From assembly GCA_030683995.1 (NCBI GenBank), contig JAUXPH010000040.1, positions 124,001-188,000 of the forward strand: a stretch of DNA of 64,000 bases. Direction: 5' to 3'. The DNA comes from Lutibacter sp. Lineage in GTDB: Bacteria; Bacteroidota; Bacteroidia; Flavobacteriales; Flavobacteriaceae. This document shows, piece by piece, positions 43,404-53,848 of this stretch. The position numbers and the translations under genes were made by a program. The notes below the pieces were generated by a model, which was not told the origin of the DNA, searched no databases, and saw only the letters and a list, made by a program, of their open reading frames with translations. The first letter of the stretch is position 1. Each line of letters opens with the position of its first letter.

Positions 43404-46400
43404 ATGGACCCTAACCAATCATATATAGGCAACACTAAATTATTCACCAATAACAATAAAGTTGAAGGAAACATTGTAAATATTGAGGGCGAAAGCTTCT
43501 ATAAAATTTCGAACAGTCACAAAATGCGCCCTTTTTTTATGAGTATGGTGAGCGATTCAAATCATTGGATGTTCATTTCAAGCAATGGTGGATTAACGGC
43601 TGGCAGAAAAGATTGCGACACAGCGCTTTTCCCCTATTATACCGATGATAAAATTACAGAATCTGTTGATATTACAGGCAGCAAAACCATATTTCAAATA
43701 CATAAAGAGGACAAAAATTTATTATGGGAACCGTTTTGTGATAAATATGAAAGTGTTTATGCCATTACCCGAAATCTTTATAAAAACAATTATGGCAATA
43801 AAATTATTTTTGAAGAAATAAATCACGATTTGGGCCTGACGTTTCAATATGAGTGGAATAACAGCAACAATTTTGGGTTTGTCAAAAAATCGACGCTGAT
43901 CAACAATAGTGTGGAAGATTTGGAGATTGGTGTTTTGGACGGAATTCAGAATATCCTTCCGTTCGGATTATCGGCCGATTTGCAAAACAGCAAAAGCAAT
44001 TTGGTTGATGCCTACAAAAAAAACGAATTAGAAGCGGAAATTGGATTGGGAATTTTTGTCTTAAGTGCCATTATTGTTGACAAAGCAGAACCTAGTGAAG
44101 CACTAAAAGCAACCATTGTTTGGTCTGTTGGTTTAAAAAATCCAACTTATTTAATTTCATCTTTACAATTAAATAATTTCAGAATAGGATTTAAAATTGA
44201 ACTAGAAACAGACATAAGAGCCGAAAAAGGGGCTTATTTTATTTGCGCTGAAATCAACCTTGAAGCCAACGCGAAAAAAACTTGGACAATAGTCGCCAAT
44301 GTGAATCAGGGTCCGGCAGCCATTGTAAATATTTCGGAAAAATTAAAATCGCCTAAAAACTTGGAGCAAGAAGTTTTGGCAGATATTGCATTGGGCACAA
44401 AAAACTTGATTCAGTTAACGGGAAATTCCGACGGATTTCAGGTTACCAACGATGAACTTCGCACAACACGCCACTACGCAAACACGCTTTTTAACATTAT
44501 GCGCGGCGGTATTTTTGATGAAAACTATCAGATAAACAAGGACGATTTTACAAAATACCTTGAAAAAGCAAATATAAATGTGTTCAGGAAGTATGAAAAA
44601 GAATTGGCACTATTACCGGAAATATTTTTATTAAAAAATCTTAAAAAACTTGCGCAACAAAATAAAGACTCCAATTTTAAACGGCTTTGTTTTGAATATA
44701 TGCCTCTGAAATTCAGCAGAAGACATGGCGATCCCAGCAGGCCTTGGAATAAATTTTCCATCAATACCCGCAGTGAAATAGACGGCTCAAAAATTTTGGA
44801 TTATCAGGGAAACTGGCGTGATATTTTCCAGAATTGGGAAGCACTGGCGCACTCCTACCCAGAATTTATTGAAAGTATGATTCACAAATTTTTGAATGCC
44901 ACCACTTTTGACGGTTACAATCCGTACCGCGTTACCAAAGACGGTTTCGATTGGGAAGTGATTGAACCAGATGATCCTTGGTCGTTTATTGGCTATTGGG
45001 GCGATCATCAAATTGTCTATTTGTTGAAATTTTTAGAATTTGCCGAAAACCACTATCCGAACAAATTGGCTGATTATTTTAATCAGGAATTGTTTGTGTA
45101 TGCGAATGTTCCGTATAAAATAAAAAATTATTCAGAAATTCTGAAAAACCCAAAAGACACCATCGATTTTGACCATCAATTGGATCAGAAAATCAATGAA
45201 CAAAAAGCAATATTGGGTGCCGATGGCGCTTTACTCCTATCTCAAACCCAAGAAATTTACAAAGTCGGTTTGACAGAGAAATTGCTGGCAACGGTGTTGG
45301 CCAAGCTTTCCAATTTTATTCCGGAAGCCGGTATTTGGCTCAACACGCAAAGACCCGAATGGAACGACGCAAACAACGCCTTGGTGGGCAACGGCGTTTC
45401 TATGGTTACTTTGTATTATTTGAAACGATTTTTAAATTTCTTTGAAGAAATTGTTGAAAATGCTTCGGTTGAAAACGTTTCAATTTCAAATGAATTGGCC
45501 GTATTTTTTAAAGAAATTGTCGCCACATTTGATAAAAATCAACACCTGTTATCTGGTAAAATTTCCGATGCGGACCGTAAAAATGTGGTGGACGGACTTG
45601 GATTGGCGGGAAGCCATTTCAGAACCTCGATTTATGAAAAAGGATTTTCTAGCCATAAATCGGTACTGAGCAAAAAGGAATTGTCACAGTTTTTTGTGTT
45701 GACCAAAAAATTTATAGACCACACCATCCATGCCAATAAACGTGCAGATAATTTGTACCACGCGTATAATTTAATGACCATCGAAAATACCCAGGAAATT
45801 TCCATTTCCTATTTGCCGGAGATGCTGGAAGGACAAGTTTCTGTGCTAAGTTCGGGACATCTTTCACCGGCAGAATCTTTGGCCTTGCTGAACAGTTTAA
45901 GAAAAAGCGCTTTGTACCGGGCAGATCAAAACAGTTATGTTTTATATCCGAACAAACAGCTTAAAAGATTTGTTGACAAAAATAATATTCCTTTATCAGC
46001 CATAGAAAAATCGGATTTAGCGAAAGAATTACTGAAAAACGGAAATTCACAAATCATTGAAAAAGATGTGTTGGGAAATTGCCATTTCAATGGCAATTTT
46101 AACAATGCCAACAGCCTTAAAACTGCCTTGGAAACATTGCCTAAAGCTTATCAAAAACTCGTTGAAAAAGACCGAGAATTGCTGTTGACAACATTTGAAA
46201 ATATTTTCAGCCACAAATCATTTACTGGTCGTTCAGGCACATTTTTCGGTTATGAAGGACTTGGTTCCATTTATTGGCATATGGTTTCAAAACTGGCATT
46301 GGCCGTTCAGGAAACTTGCGTAAATGCGATTGAATCTGGTGCTGAAAATGAAATTATTGCCGGATTGGAAAATCATTACCACGAAATAACCGACGGCATT

Positions 46401-46871
46401 GGTGTTCACAAATCACCTGAAGTGTATGGCGCATTTCCAACCGATCCGTATTCGCACACACCGGCAGGAAAAGGTGCGCAACAGCCTGGAATGACTGGCC
46501 AGGTTAAGGAAGATGTTTTGGCAAGAATGGGCGAATTGGGTGCTTTCGTAAAAAATGGCATCCTTAAATTTCAGCCTGATTTGTTGAAAAAAGAAGAATT
46601 TCTTAAAGAAGAAAAAACAGTTTATTTTACCGATGTGAACCTTCGGGAAAAAGAATTGATGCTTGAAAAAAATTCACTTTTCTTTACTTATTGCCAAGTT
46701 CCCGTTGTTTATAAATTGGCGGATAAAAATGCAATTCAGGTTATTTATTCCGATGATAAATCAGTGGAAATTGATGGATTGAATTTAAACCCTGAAATAA
46801 GCGAACAAATTTTTGAGAGAACCAGAGCAGTTTCAACGATTTTGGTGTATCTGAAAGAAAGCAATTTTTAA
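43404..46871 (+). CDS. Putative cytoplasmic beta-1,3-glucan phosphorylase (GH94-like; GH149/GH161 type)
   Basis: A 1155-residue protein with no signal peptide, in contrast to the exported enzymes around it. It shows an N-terminal beta-sandwich region (FISSNGGLTAGRKDCDTALFPYY) and an (alpha/alpha) barrel like GH94 phosphorylases. RPEWNDANNALVG corresponds to the DWND motif of cellobiose phosphorylase, with D655 as candidate catalytic acid, and HTPAGKGAQQPGMTGQVKED to the phosphate-site region. Length fits GH149 and GH161, which reversibly cleave beta-1,3-oligoglucans to glucose 1-phosphate. The family choice is inference from memory. It would conserve energy on imported oligosaccharides. Confidence 0.65.
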   Translation: MDPNQSYIGNTKLFTNNNKVEGNIVNIEGESFYKISNSHKMRPFFMSMVSDSNHWMFISSNGGLTAGRKDCDTALFPYYTDDKITESVDITGSKTIFQIHKEDKNLLWEPFCDKYESVYAITRNLYKNNYGNKIIFEEINHDLGLTFQYEWNNSNNFGFVKKSTLINNSVEDLEIGVLDGIQNILPFGLSADLQNSKSNLVDAYKKNELEAEIGLGIFVLSAIIVDKAEPSEALKATIVWSVGLKNPTYLISSLQLNNFRIGFKIELETDIRAEKGAYFICAEINLEANAKKTWTIVANVNQGPAAIVNISEKLKSPKNLEQEVLADIALGTKNLIQLTGNSDGFQVTNDELRTTRHYANTLFNIMRGGIFDENYQINKDDFTKYLEKANINVFRKYEKELALLPEIFLLKNLKKLAQQNKDSNFKRLCFEYMPLKFSRRHGDPSRPWNKFSINTRSEIDGSKILDYQGNWRDIFQNWEALAHSYPEFIESMIHKFLNATTFDGYNPYRVTKDGFDWEVIEPDDPWSFIGYWGDHQIVYLLKFLEFAENHYPNKLADYFNQELFVYANVPYKIKNYSEILKNPKDTIDFDHQLDQKINEQKAILGADGALLLSQTQEIYKVGLTEKLLATVLAKLSNFIPEAGIWLNTQRPEWNDANNALVGNGVSMVTLYYLKRFLNFFEEIVENASVENVSISNELAVFFKEIVATFDKNQHLLSGKISDADRKNVVDGLGLAGSHFRTSIYEKGFSSHKSVLSKKELSQFFVLTKKFIDHTIHANKRADNLYHAYNLMTIENTQEISISYLPEMLEGQVSVLSSGHLSPAESLALLNSLRKSALYRADQNSYVLYPNKQLKRFVDKNNIPLSAIEKSDLAKELLKNGNSQIIEKDVLGNCHFNGNFNNANSLKTALETLPKAYQKLVEKDRELLLTTFENIFSHKSFTGRSGTFFGYEGLGSIYWHMVSKLALAVQETCVNAIESGAENEIIAGLENHYHEITDGIGVHKSPEVYGAFPTDPYSHTPAGKGAQQPGMTGQVKEDVLARMGELGAFVKNGILKFQPDLLKKEEFLKEEKTVYFTDVNLREKELMLEKNSLFFTYCQVPVVYKLADKNAIQVIYSDDKSVEIDGLNLNPEISEQIFERTRAVSTILVYLKESNF

Positions 46872-46907
46872 TAAAAACAAAACCATCCCAAATAAATTTA
46901 AATCGGC

Positions 46908-48167
46908 ATGAAAAAATATCAGAATATTGTAATCGCCCTAGCCATTATTTCCGCAGTCAGTTCGTGTAAAGTCACGGAAAATAAATCGGAAAAAACAACT
47001 GTAAATACCTTGAGTTTTGTAAAAACAAAAGGAACACAATTGGTTGACGCAAATGGCAATTCCATCATTTTAAAAGGAACAAATTTGGGTCACTGGCTTG
47101 TTCCTGAAGGCTATATGTTTAAAATGAATCAGGTAAATGCGCCCCGAAAAATTGATGAAATGTTGTATGAATTGGTTGGGCCAGACAGTTTACAGGTTTT
47201 TTGGCAAGGATTTTTGAACAATTACATCACCCATGACGACATTAAATATTTAAAAAACATCGGCAGTAACCATATTCGCCTGCCTTTTCATTATAAAATG
47301 TTTACGGACGATTTGTATATGGGCGAAAGAAATGCAGGTTTTAAATATTTTGACCGATTGCTGGATTGGTGCCGACAAGAAAAAATGTATGTTTTATTGG
47401 ATATGCATGGTGCGCCGGGCGGACAAACGGGTGACAATATAGACGACAGTTATGGCTATCCTTTTCTTTTTAAAAGCAAATCGTCCCAGGATTTAATGAC
47501 AGAAATTTGGGTGAAAATTGCTGAAAAATATAAAAACGAACCCTTAATTATCGGTTATGATATTGTAAATGAACCGATTGCGCATTATTTTAACGATGAA
47601 CTTCCCTATTTAAACCATCAGTTGTTTTTGCTTTATAAACGCATTGTCGCAGAAATTAGAAAAGTGGATAAAGAACATACCATTTTTCTGAATGGCTCAA
47701 ACTGGAGCGGAAATTTTGATGTGTTCGAAGAAATTATTGATGATAATGTGGTGTATGAGTTTCATAAATATTGGTTTGAAGTAAATCAGGGAGCCATACA
47801 GCAATATCTCGATTTTAGGGACAAACACCAAGTTCCGATTTATATTGGAGAAACTGGCGAAAATACCGATGAATGGGTAAACGATTTTAGAATTTTGCTG
47901 GACAAACACGAAATTAGCTGGGCTTTTTGGCCCTATAAAAAAATGAATAATCTTGCCGGCATTATGAATTTTAAAGAACCTGAAGATTATCATTTAATCA
48001 CTAAATATGCCGACAGCGATCGTTCTTCTTTTGCTAAAATGAGAGAAAACAGACCCGATATTTTAAAAATTCAAAAAGCGCTGAATGACTATTTAGAAAA
48101 TAGCCTTTACAAAAATAACTTTCCCAATAAAGGATATGTAAAGGCCTTAAATTTTAAAACAGACTAA
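46908..48167 (+). CDS. GH5-family glucan hydrolase lipoprotein, exo-beta-1,3-glucanase-like
   Basis: A 419-residue lipoprotein (AVSSCKVTE, Cys20) with a single GH5 barrel. LKGTNLGHWLVPEGYM and LLDMHGAPGGQTGDN are the strands found in GH5 exo-1,3-glucanases. DIVNEPIAH gives the acid/base (E222) and YIGETGENTDEW the nucleophile (E315); WAFWPYKK is the typical substrate Trp strand. The role is probably to trim beta-1,3 or beta-1,6 oligosaccharides. It lies 36 bases after the phosphorylase and 47 before the GH3 gene. Confidence 0.88.
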   Translation: MKKYQNIVIALAIISAVSSCKVTENKSEKTTVNTLSFVKTKGTQLVDANGNSIILKGTNLGHWLVPEGYMFKMNQVNAPRKIDEMLYELVGPDSLQVFWQGFLNNYITHDDIKYLKNIGSNHIRLPFHYKMFTDDLYMGERNAGFKYFDRLLDWCRQEKMYVLLDMHGAPGGQTGDNIDDSYGYPFLFKSKSSQDLMTEIWVKIAEKYKNEPLIIGYDIVNEPIAHYFNDELPYLNHQLFLLYKRIVAEIRKVDKEHTIFLNGSNWSGNFDVFEEIIDDNVVYEFHKYWFEVNQGAIQQYLDFRDKHQVPIYIGETGENTDEWVNDFRILLDKHEISWAFWPYKKMNNLAGIMNFKEPEDYHLITKYADSDRSSFAKMRENRPDILKIQKALNDYLENSLYKNNFPNKGYVKALNFKTD

Positions 48168-48214
48168 AAAATATATAATACAATACCATTTTCCCAAAAT
48201 AAATAAACACACCA

Positions 48215-50503
48215 ATGAAACAGCTTTTTTTATCCATTTTACTTGTTATTTCTATAATAATTGTTGGCTGTAAAAGCCAAAATAATCTTGCCAATTCCAC
48301 ACAAAATTCCTCCATTGACCAAAAAGTTGATTCCATTTTGGCTTTAATGACGCTTAAGGAAAAAGCGGGACAAATGTTGAATATTGGCTTGCCGGCAGTT
48401 TTGACAGGCGATTATTGGGATGCACGGGATAAGGTTGATTATAATTCAGAAAAATTTAAACAGTTAATAATCGATTATGCCGTTGGTTCCATTCATAATA
48501 CGCCCGGTTATCCGGCAGAAAAAGAAGATTGGTACCAAATCCTTAAAAAAATTCAGGATTCCGCTATGCAAAAAACCCGCTTGGGAATTCCGGTTTTGTA
48601 TGGAATTGACAATATTCACGGAGCCAATTATGTGAATGGATCTGTGATGTTTCCGCATCAAATAGCGATGGCGGCCACTTGGAACACCGAACTCACTAAA
48701 ATATCGGCAGAAATCACATCTTATGAATCGAGAGCCGCCTCCCTTCCCTGGAATTTCAATCCGAATGCCGATGTGGCTTTGAATCCGCTTTGGGGAAGAA
48801 TTGGCGAAAGTTTTGGCGAAGATCCTTATTTAATTTCAGAAATGAGTCTGGCGTATTTACAAGGTCCACAAGAAAAAGGCTTACAGGATTCCACCAGCAC
48901 CGCGGTTTGCTTAAAACATTTCATAGGATATGGCGCAGGAAAAAATGGAAAAGACCGTGCAAATGCACTGATTCCAGAAAACAGTTTGCGACAATATTTT
49001 TTGCCGCCTTTTGAAAAAGCCATACAAAATGGCGCAAAGGGCGTGATGATCAGTTCCAATGCAGTGAATGGAATTCCGTGTCATATCAACAGTTATTATA
49101 TCAATGATATTTTAAAAGGCGAACTCGGATTTAAAGGCGTGGTGATTTCCGATTTTAGTGATGTTGAATTTCTGATTACAGCGCATCTATCGGCAAAAGA
49201 CAAGCGCGAAGCGACAAAAATGGCCGTAAATGCCGGTTTGGATATGATTATGAATCCTTTTGAGGCCGATATTGTTGAGATTATTGTTGATTTGGCGGAA
49301 AAAGGAGAAATTCCGTTAAGCAGAATAAACGATGCCGTAACAAGAATTTTGCGATTAAAATATGAACTGAATTTATTTAAAGTTCCCTATAACAATCCGA
49401 AAGGCTACACCAAATTTGCCAGCCAGGAACATATTGACGCCAATTATAAAGCAGCCAGCGAAGCAATAACATTGCTAAAAAACAACAACCATATTTTACC
49501 GCTTACATCAACAAAAAAAGTGTTGGTAACGGGATATTCGGCGAATTCCATCAATATTTTGAACGGCGCCTGGTCGCGGTCTTTTTTAGGAAGAGACACC
49601 ATTTATAACGATCCAAGCAAATTAACCATTTTAGGCGCCATAAAAAAACAAGCGGGCGAAGCCAATGTTGAATTTGTGGAAGGAACCGATTATTTGGAAG
49701 ACATCAATTCGGACAAAGCTGTAGAGATGGCTAAAAACGTAGATTATATTGTGGTTTGCGTTGGAGAAATTCCGGCTTCAGAAAAACCTTCCGACATTAA
49801 TGAACTTGATTTGCCTTTGGTTCAGCAGGAATTGATCAAAATGCTTTCAGTCTTAAAAAAACCAATCATTTTAGTGATGGTGCAAGGACGACCAAGAATT
49901 ATCAGAGAAATTGAACCTTTGGTTGAAGCCATTGTTATGGCATATTTACCCGGAGATGAAGGAGGTCGCGCAGTTTCAGATGTGATTTTCGGAAACGTAA
50001 ATCCGAGCGGAAAGCTCCCTTACACCTATCCGAAATATTCAGGAAACATTTTGCCGTATTACTACAAAAGAGCCGATATCAGGGATATCAATTGGGGATA
50101 TGACGGTTTTTATCCGCAGTTTGAATTTGGTTTCGGATTGTCGTACACCACTTTCGGCTATTCCAATTTAAAAATGAGTGCCGACACCGTAAAAGCTTCG
50201 GAAGAACTAAAAATCAGCGTTGATGTAAAAAACACCGGAAACAGAAAAGGAAAAGAAGTTGTGGAAATTTTTCTCAAAGATTTGGTGGCTACCCTTTCAC
50301 CCGATTCCAAAAAATTGGTGCGATTTGAAAAAATTGAGCTCAATCCGGGCGAAACTAAAACGTTAAATTTTGTGCTGCATTCAAAGAATTTGGCCAATAT
50401 TGGGATTCATAACAAATGGATTATTGAGGAAGGCGAATTTGAAATTCAGATTGGCGGCAATCCGCAAAATTTACTGAAAAAAACGTTTTATTATCAGGAA
50501 TAA
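48215..50503 (+). CDS. bglX: GH3 beta-glucosidase lipoprotein
   Basis: Releases glucose from the non-reducing end of beta-glucan oligosaccharides in the periplasm. The 762 residues have a lipoprotein signal (IIVGCKSQ, Cys19), a GH3 N-terminal barrel (LYGIDNIHGANYV, VCLKHFIGYG) with nucleophile D313 in GVVISDFSDVEF, a GH3 C-terminal domain (about 400-620) and a fibronectin-III-like end domain (about 660-755). All family landmarks are intact. Last gene before the second regulator. The symbol follows the nearest well-known family member. Confidence 0.93.
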   Translation: MKQLFLSILLVISIIIVGCKSQNNLANSTQNSSIDQKVDSILALMTLKEKAGQMLNIGLPAVLTGDYWDARDKVDYNSEKFKQLIIDYAVGSIHNTPGYPAEKEDWYQILKKIQDSAMQKTRLGIPVLYGIDNIHGANYVNGSVMFPHQIAMAATWNTELTKISAEITSYESRAASLPWNFNPNADVALNPLWGRIGESFGEDPYLISEMSLAYLQGPQEKGLQDSTSTAVCLKHFIGYGAGKNGKDRANALIPENSLRQYFLPPFEKAIQNGAKGVMISSNAVNGIPCHINSYYINDILKGELGFKGVVISDFSDVEFLITAHLSAKDKREATKMAVNAGLDMIMNPFEADIVEIIVDLAEKGEIPLSRINDAVTRILRLKYELNLFKVPYNNPKGYTKFASQEHIDANYKAASEAITLLKNNNHILPLTSTKKVLVTGYSANSINILNGAWSRSFLGRDTIYNDPSKLTILGAIKKQAGEANVEFVEGTDYLEDINSDKAVEMAKNVDYIVVCVGEIPASEKPSDINELDLPLVQQELIKMLSVLKKPIILVMVQGRPRIIREIEPLVEAIVMAYLPGDEGGRAVSDVIFGNVNPSGKLPYTYPKYSGNILPYYYKRADIRDINWGYDGFYPQFEFGFGLSYTTFGYSNLKMSADTVKASEELKISVDVKNTGNRKGKEVVEIFLKDLVATLSPDSKKLVRFEKIELNPGETKTLNFVLHSKNLANIGIHNKWIIEEGEFEIQIGGNPQNLLKKTFYYQE

Positions 50504-50829
50504 TTAAAAAAAACGGAACCCAAAAGTTTTTATGTTTGACCAAACCCATTAGATCTTGCCAATTATGAAGCTAAAATTAATCAACTAAAATTGTGATATT
50601 CCCAAAGAATGAATTGGTTGGAAACGGCTTTTAACAATTTGTAAAAAATCAAAGATTCATAAAAATTCACAAATTAATTTTGCCAAGGCATTATTTACTT
50701 CATTTCTGATTTTAGTTTATGCAAAACAGGAGAATTTAATGAAATCTTGAATAAACAATTTATGGAATCTACATAAAATTTCATAAATTGCCAAAATTCT
50801 TTCAAAATTATGACTATTGAATTAATTCA
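50504..50829. other. 326-base intergenic region before the second regulator
   Basis: AT-rich, no open frame of useful length, no strong hairpin and no exact TAnnTTTG element. It presumably holds the regulator promoter, but I could not locate it. Confidence 0.5.
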
Positions 50830-53610
50830 ATGAAATATTTTTTTAACATATTCATAGGTTTCTTTTTTTTGTTAGTCATAACAGGCAGTTTAAATGCTCA
50901 GGAATTGCCGCCTATCAATAAATTTACCCCTGAAGATTACGGTGGCGGAAATCAGAATTGGATGATTTCCCAAACGCCAAACAAAATTATTTATGCCGCT
51001 AATAATGAAGGGCTTTTAGAATATAACGGTGCCGACTGGATAATTTATCCTTCACCAAATAACACAATTATTAGGGCTATAAAGGTTGTTGGGAGTCGAA
51101 TTTACAGCGGATGCTACATGGAATTCGGTTATTGGCAAAAAGACAATTTTGGGTCTTTAAAATACCATTCTTTGGTGCCATTGCTTGATGTTAAAATGAT
51201 TGATGATGAGAATTTCTGGAATCTTGTAACCTATGATGATTGGGTACTTTTCCAATCGTTTAACAGAATATATTTTTACAATACCGTTAAAAAAAAGTTT
51301 AATATCATCAATTCCAATAATCAAATTTCAAAAGTATTCAATATTGACAATGTTATTTATTATCAAGTTTTAAATGAGGGATTGTACACCATTGAGGGAG
51401 GAGCGTCTAAATTAATTTCAAACAATTCGGTATTTACCAATGAGTTAATTATTAGTGTTTTTTCCATAGATGACGGATTGCTCATTCAAACCCGTAACTC
51501 CGGCTTTTATGTTTTCAAAAATAATATGGTTTCAAAATGGGATATTCAGGCAAATAAAACCCTAAATGAAATTAAAGTTTTTAACAGTATCCAGCTAAAA
51601 GACAAGAGTTTTGTTTTAGGAACCATTTCAAACGGAATATTTTACTTAACTAAGGAAGGTGCTATAAATTATCAAATCAATCAAAATAATGGTTTAAGCA
51701 ACAATACGGCCTTATCACTTTTTGAAGATGAGGATAATAATATTTGGGCAGGATTGGATAATGGCATTAATTGTATCAATATAAAATCGCCTGTTGGAAT
51801 TTTTAACGATGACAGGGGCGCAATTGGCACCGTATATGCTTCAGCAATATTTAAAAATTATATTTATTTAGGCACCAATCAAGGATTATTCTATAAAAAA
51901 ATTGACGGGATTGAGCCTTATACAATGATTCGCAACACTGCAGGACAAGTTTGGAGTTTGTTTGTTTTTAACAATGAACTGTTTTGCGGTCATCATGTTG
52001 GTACATTTATTATTGAAAAAAATAGAGCCATAAAAATATCCGACAAGTCTGGAACGTGGGATTTTAAACCTATTCCGTCTATAAAAAATGCGCTTCTGCA
52101 AGGTAATTATAACGGCCTCAATGTTTTAATTAAGCAAGATGGTGTATGGAAAGCCAGAAATAAAATTGATGGATTTGATAGCTCTGCAAGACACTTTGAA
52201 TTTTTAAACAATCATGAAATATTTGTAAGCCACGGTTATAAAGGGGTTTTTAAACTTACAATCGACAATAATTTTAATTTTGTTGTCGATATTTCAAAGC
52301 AAACGGAACTTCCTATTGAAAAGAATTCCAGTTTGGTGAAATTTAAAAATACAATATTATATGGATTTAATGAAGGCGTTTTTAAATATGATTTAAAGAA
52401 GAATAAATTTTTAAAAGATTCCTTATTAGGTTCAATAATTACTGAAGAAACATATTTATCGGGGAAATTGACAGTTGATAAAACCCAAAAATTATGGGGA
52501 TTCTCAAAAGAAAACATAAGTTATGTTTCTGTGAATGATTTAACAAATGAATTAGAAATCCATACAATTTCTATTCCAGCTTATTTAAGAAAAGGAATTA
52601 TAGGATTTGAAAATATTACACATATTAAAAACAATAAGTACTTATTGGGAACAACGAGCGGCTATATTACTATAGACCTTTCCCAATTTAATTTAAAAAA
52701 CAATAACCGTGTTTTATTAAATAAAATCTCTTTAAAAAATTCACAATTGTCAAATTATGAAATTGATCTTAAAAATGATGGTGCGTTTAAGTATGAACAA
52801 AATTCTATTATATTTAATTTTAGCGTGCCAGTTTACGATAAATATCAAGCGGTAAAATACCAATATAAACTCGATGGTTATTACGATGAATGGAGTGACT
52901 GGACAAACAAAACAGAATTGATATTTGACACCCTGCCATTTGGCGAATATAATTTGAATGTTCGAGCTAAAGTTGGGAACAAACTTACCGAAAATATTGC
53001 CAGTTATAATTTTATAATTATGAAACCTTGGTATGTGTCCACTCTTGCCATTATTGCTTATTTTTTAACGTTTATTAGTATTTCTTTTTTAATTCATAAA
53101 GCCTATAAAAAATATTATGAAAAGCAACTCAAGCATAAACAACGTGAAAACGAGCAACTAATTACACAAATAAAAAACGAAAAACTAATTCAGGACATAG
53201 AAAACAAAAATAGGGAGTTGGCGATTTCCACCATGAGTTTAATCAAAAAAAATAAAGTGCTTAACACCATTAAAAAAGAATTGATAAATAATGAAGTTGA
53301 ATCAAACAATATGCAAGTTTTGAAATTAATTGAAGGAAATTTAAATAACACAAAAGATTGGAAGTTTTTTGAAGAAGCATTTAACAATGCCGATAAATAT
53401 TTCTTGGATAAAATAAAAAAAGCACACCCTAATTTAACTCCCAATGATTTACGCTTTTGTGCCTACTTGCGTTTAAATTTAACTTCAAAGGAAATTTCAC
53501 CTTTGCTCAACATTACGGTAAGAAGCGTTGAGACTAAACGTTACAGATTAAGAAAACAAATGGGTTTAAGCCGAGATTCGAGTTTGGTTAACTACATTTT
53601 AGAAATTTAA
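50830..53610 (+). CDS. Membrane-bound propeller/Y_Y_Y/LuxR-HTH regulator of PUL 2
   Basis: A 926-residue paralogue of the regulator at 25294 with the same order: signal peptide (about 1-23, LNAQ), periplasmic beta-propeller (SLFEDEDNNIWAGLDNGI), Y_Y_Y domain, one membrane helix (about 735-757), coiled coil and LuxR-type HTH (about 866-915). The HTH is almost the same (PNDLRFCAYLRLNLTSKEIS, RSVETKRYRLRKQMGL), so both may bind the same DNA, while the propellers differ more, implying related but distinct ligands. It sits right before the second susCD pair. Confidence 0.88.
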   Translation: MKYFFNIFIGFFFLLVITGSLNAQELPPINKFTPEDYGGGNQNWMISQTPNKIIYAANNEGLLEYNGADWIIYPSPNNTIIRAIKVVGSRIYSGCYMEFGYWQKDNFGSLKYHSLVPLLDVKMIDDENFWNLVTYDDWVLFQSFNRIYFYNTVKKKFNIINSNNQISKVFNIDNVIYYQVLNEGLYTIEGGASKLISNNSVFTNELIISVFSIDDGLLIQTRNSGFYVFKNNMVSKWDIQANKTLNEIKVFNSIQLKDKSFVLGTISNGIFYLTKEGAINYQINQNNGLSNNTALSLFEDEDNNIWAGLDNGINCINIKSPVGIFNDDRGAIGTVYASAIFKNYIYLGTNQGLFYKKIDGIEPYTMIRNTAGQVWSLFVFNNELFCGHHVGTFIIEKNRAIKISDKSGTWDFKPIPSIKNALLQGNYNGLNVLIKQDGVWKARNKIDGFDSSARHFEFLNNHEIFVSHGYKGVFKLTIDNNFNFVVDISKQTELPIEKNSSLVKFKNTILYGFNEGVFKYDLKKNKFLKDSLLGSIITEETYLSGKLTVDKTQKLWGFSKENISYVSVNDLTNELEIHTISIPAYLRKGIIGFENITHIKNNKYLLGTTSGYITIDLSQFNLKNNNRVLLNKISLKNSQLSNYEIDLKNDGAFKYEQNSIIFNFSVPVYDKYQAVKYQYKLDGYYDEWSDWTNKTELIFDTLPFGEYNLNVRAKVGNKLTENIASYNFIIMKPWYVSTLAIIAYFLTFISISFLIHKAYKKYYEKQLKHKQRENEQLITQIKNEKLIQDIENKNRELAISTMSLIKKNKVLNTIKKELINNEVESNNMQVLKLIEGNLNNTKDWKFFEEAFNNADKYFLDKIKKAHPNLTPNDLRFCAYLRLNLTSKEISPLLNITVRSVETKRYRLRKQMGLSRDSSLVNYILEI

Positions 53611-53632
53611 TTATACAACATCAATCTATTTT

Positions 53633-53651
53633 ACTACGACATTACCACAAC
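53633..53651 (+). promoter_or_regulatory. Shared motif ACTACRACATTACCACAWC, copy 2
   Basis: Reads ACTACGACATTACCACAAC, 23 bases after the second regulator stop and about 200 bases before susC 2. Confidence 0.5.
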
Positions 53652-53848
53652 GAAAACATTTTAAAACCTTTATTTAAGAATTTGCCTATGTTACAAAAAA
53701 ATAATTTGTGGCGATAAACATCATATTTATCACACCTCAGAAGAAATTTCTTAAATTAATTTAGTTTGTCTGTTTTTTGTCGTGGTAGATTTTTCGCTTT
53801 CATCTGTTTATTAAGGTAATTTTATCAAAATTTAATTAATCAAAAAAT

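Noticed and set aside
50504-50829. Gene remnant before the second regulator
   Set aside because: All frames are broken by frequent stops and no recognisable protein fragment appears.
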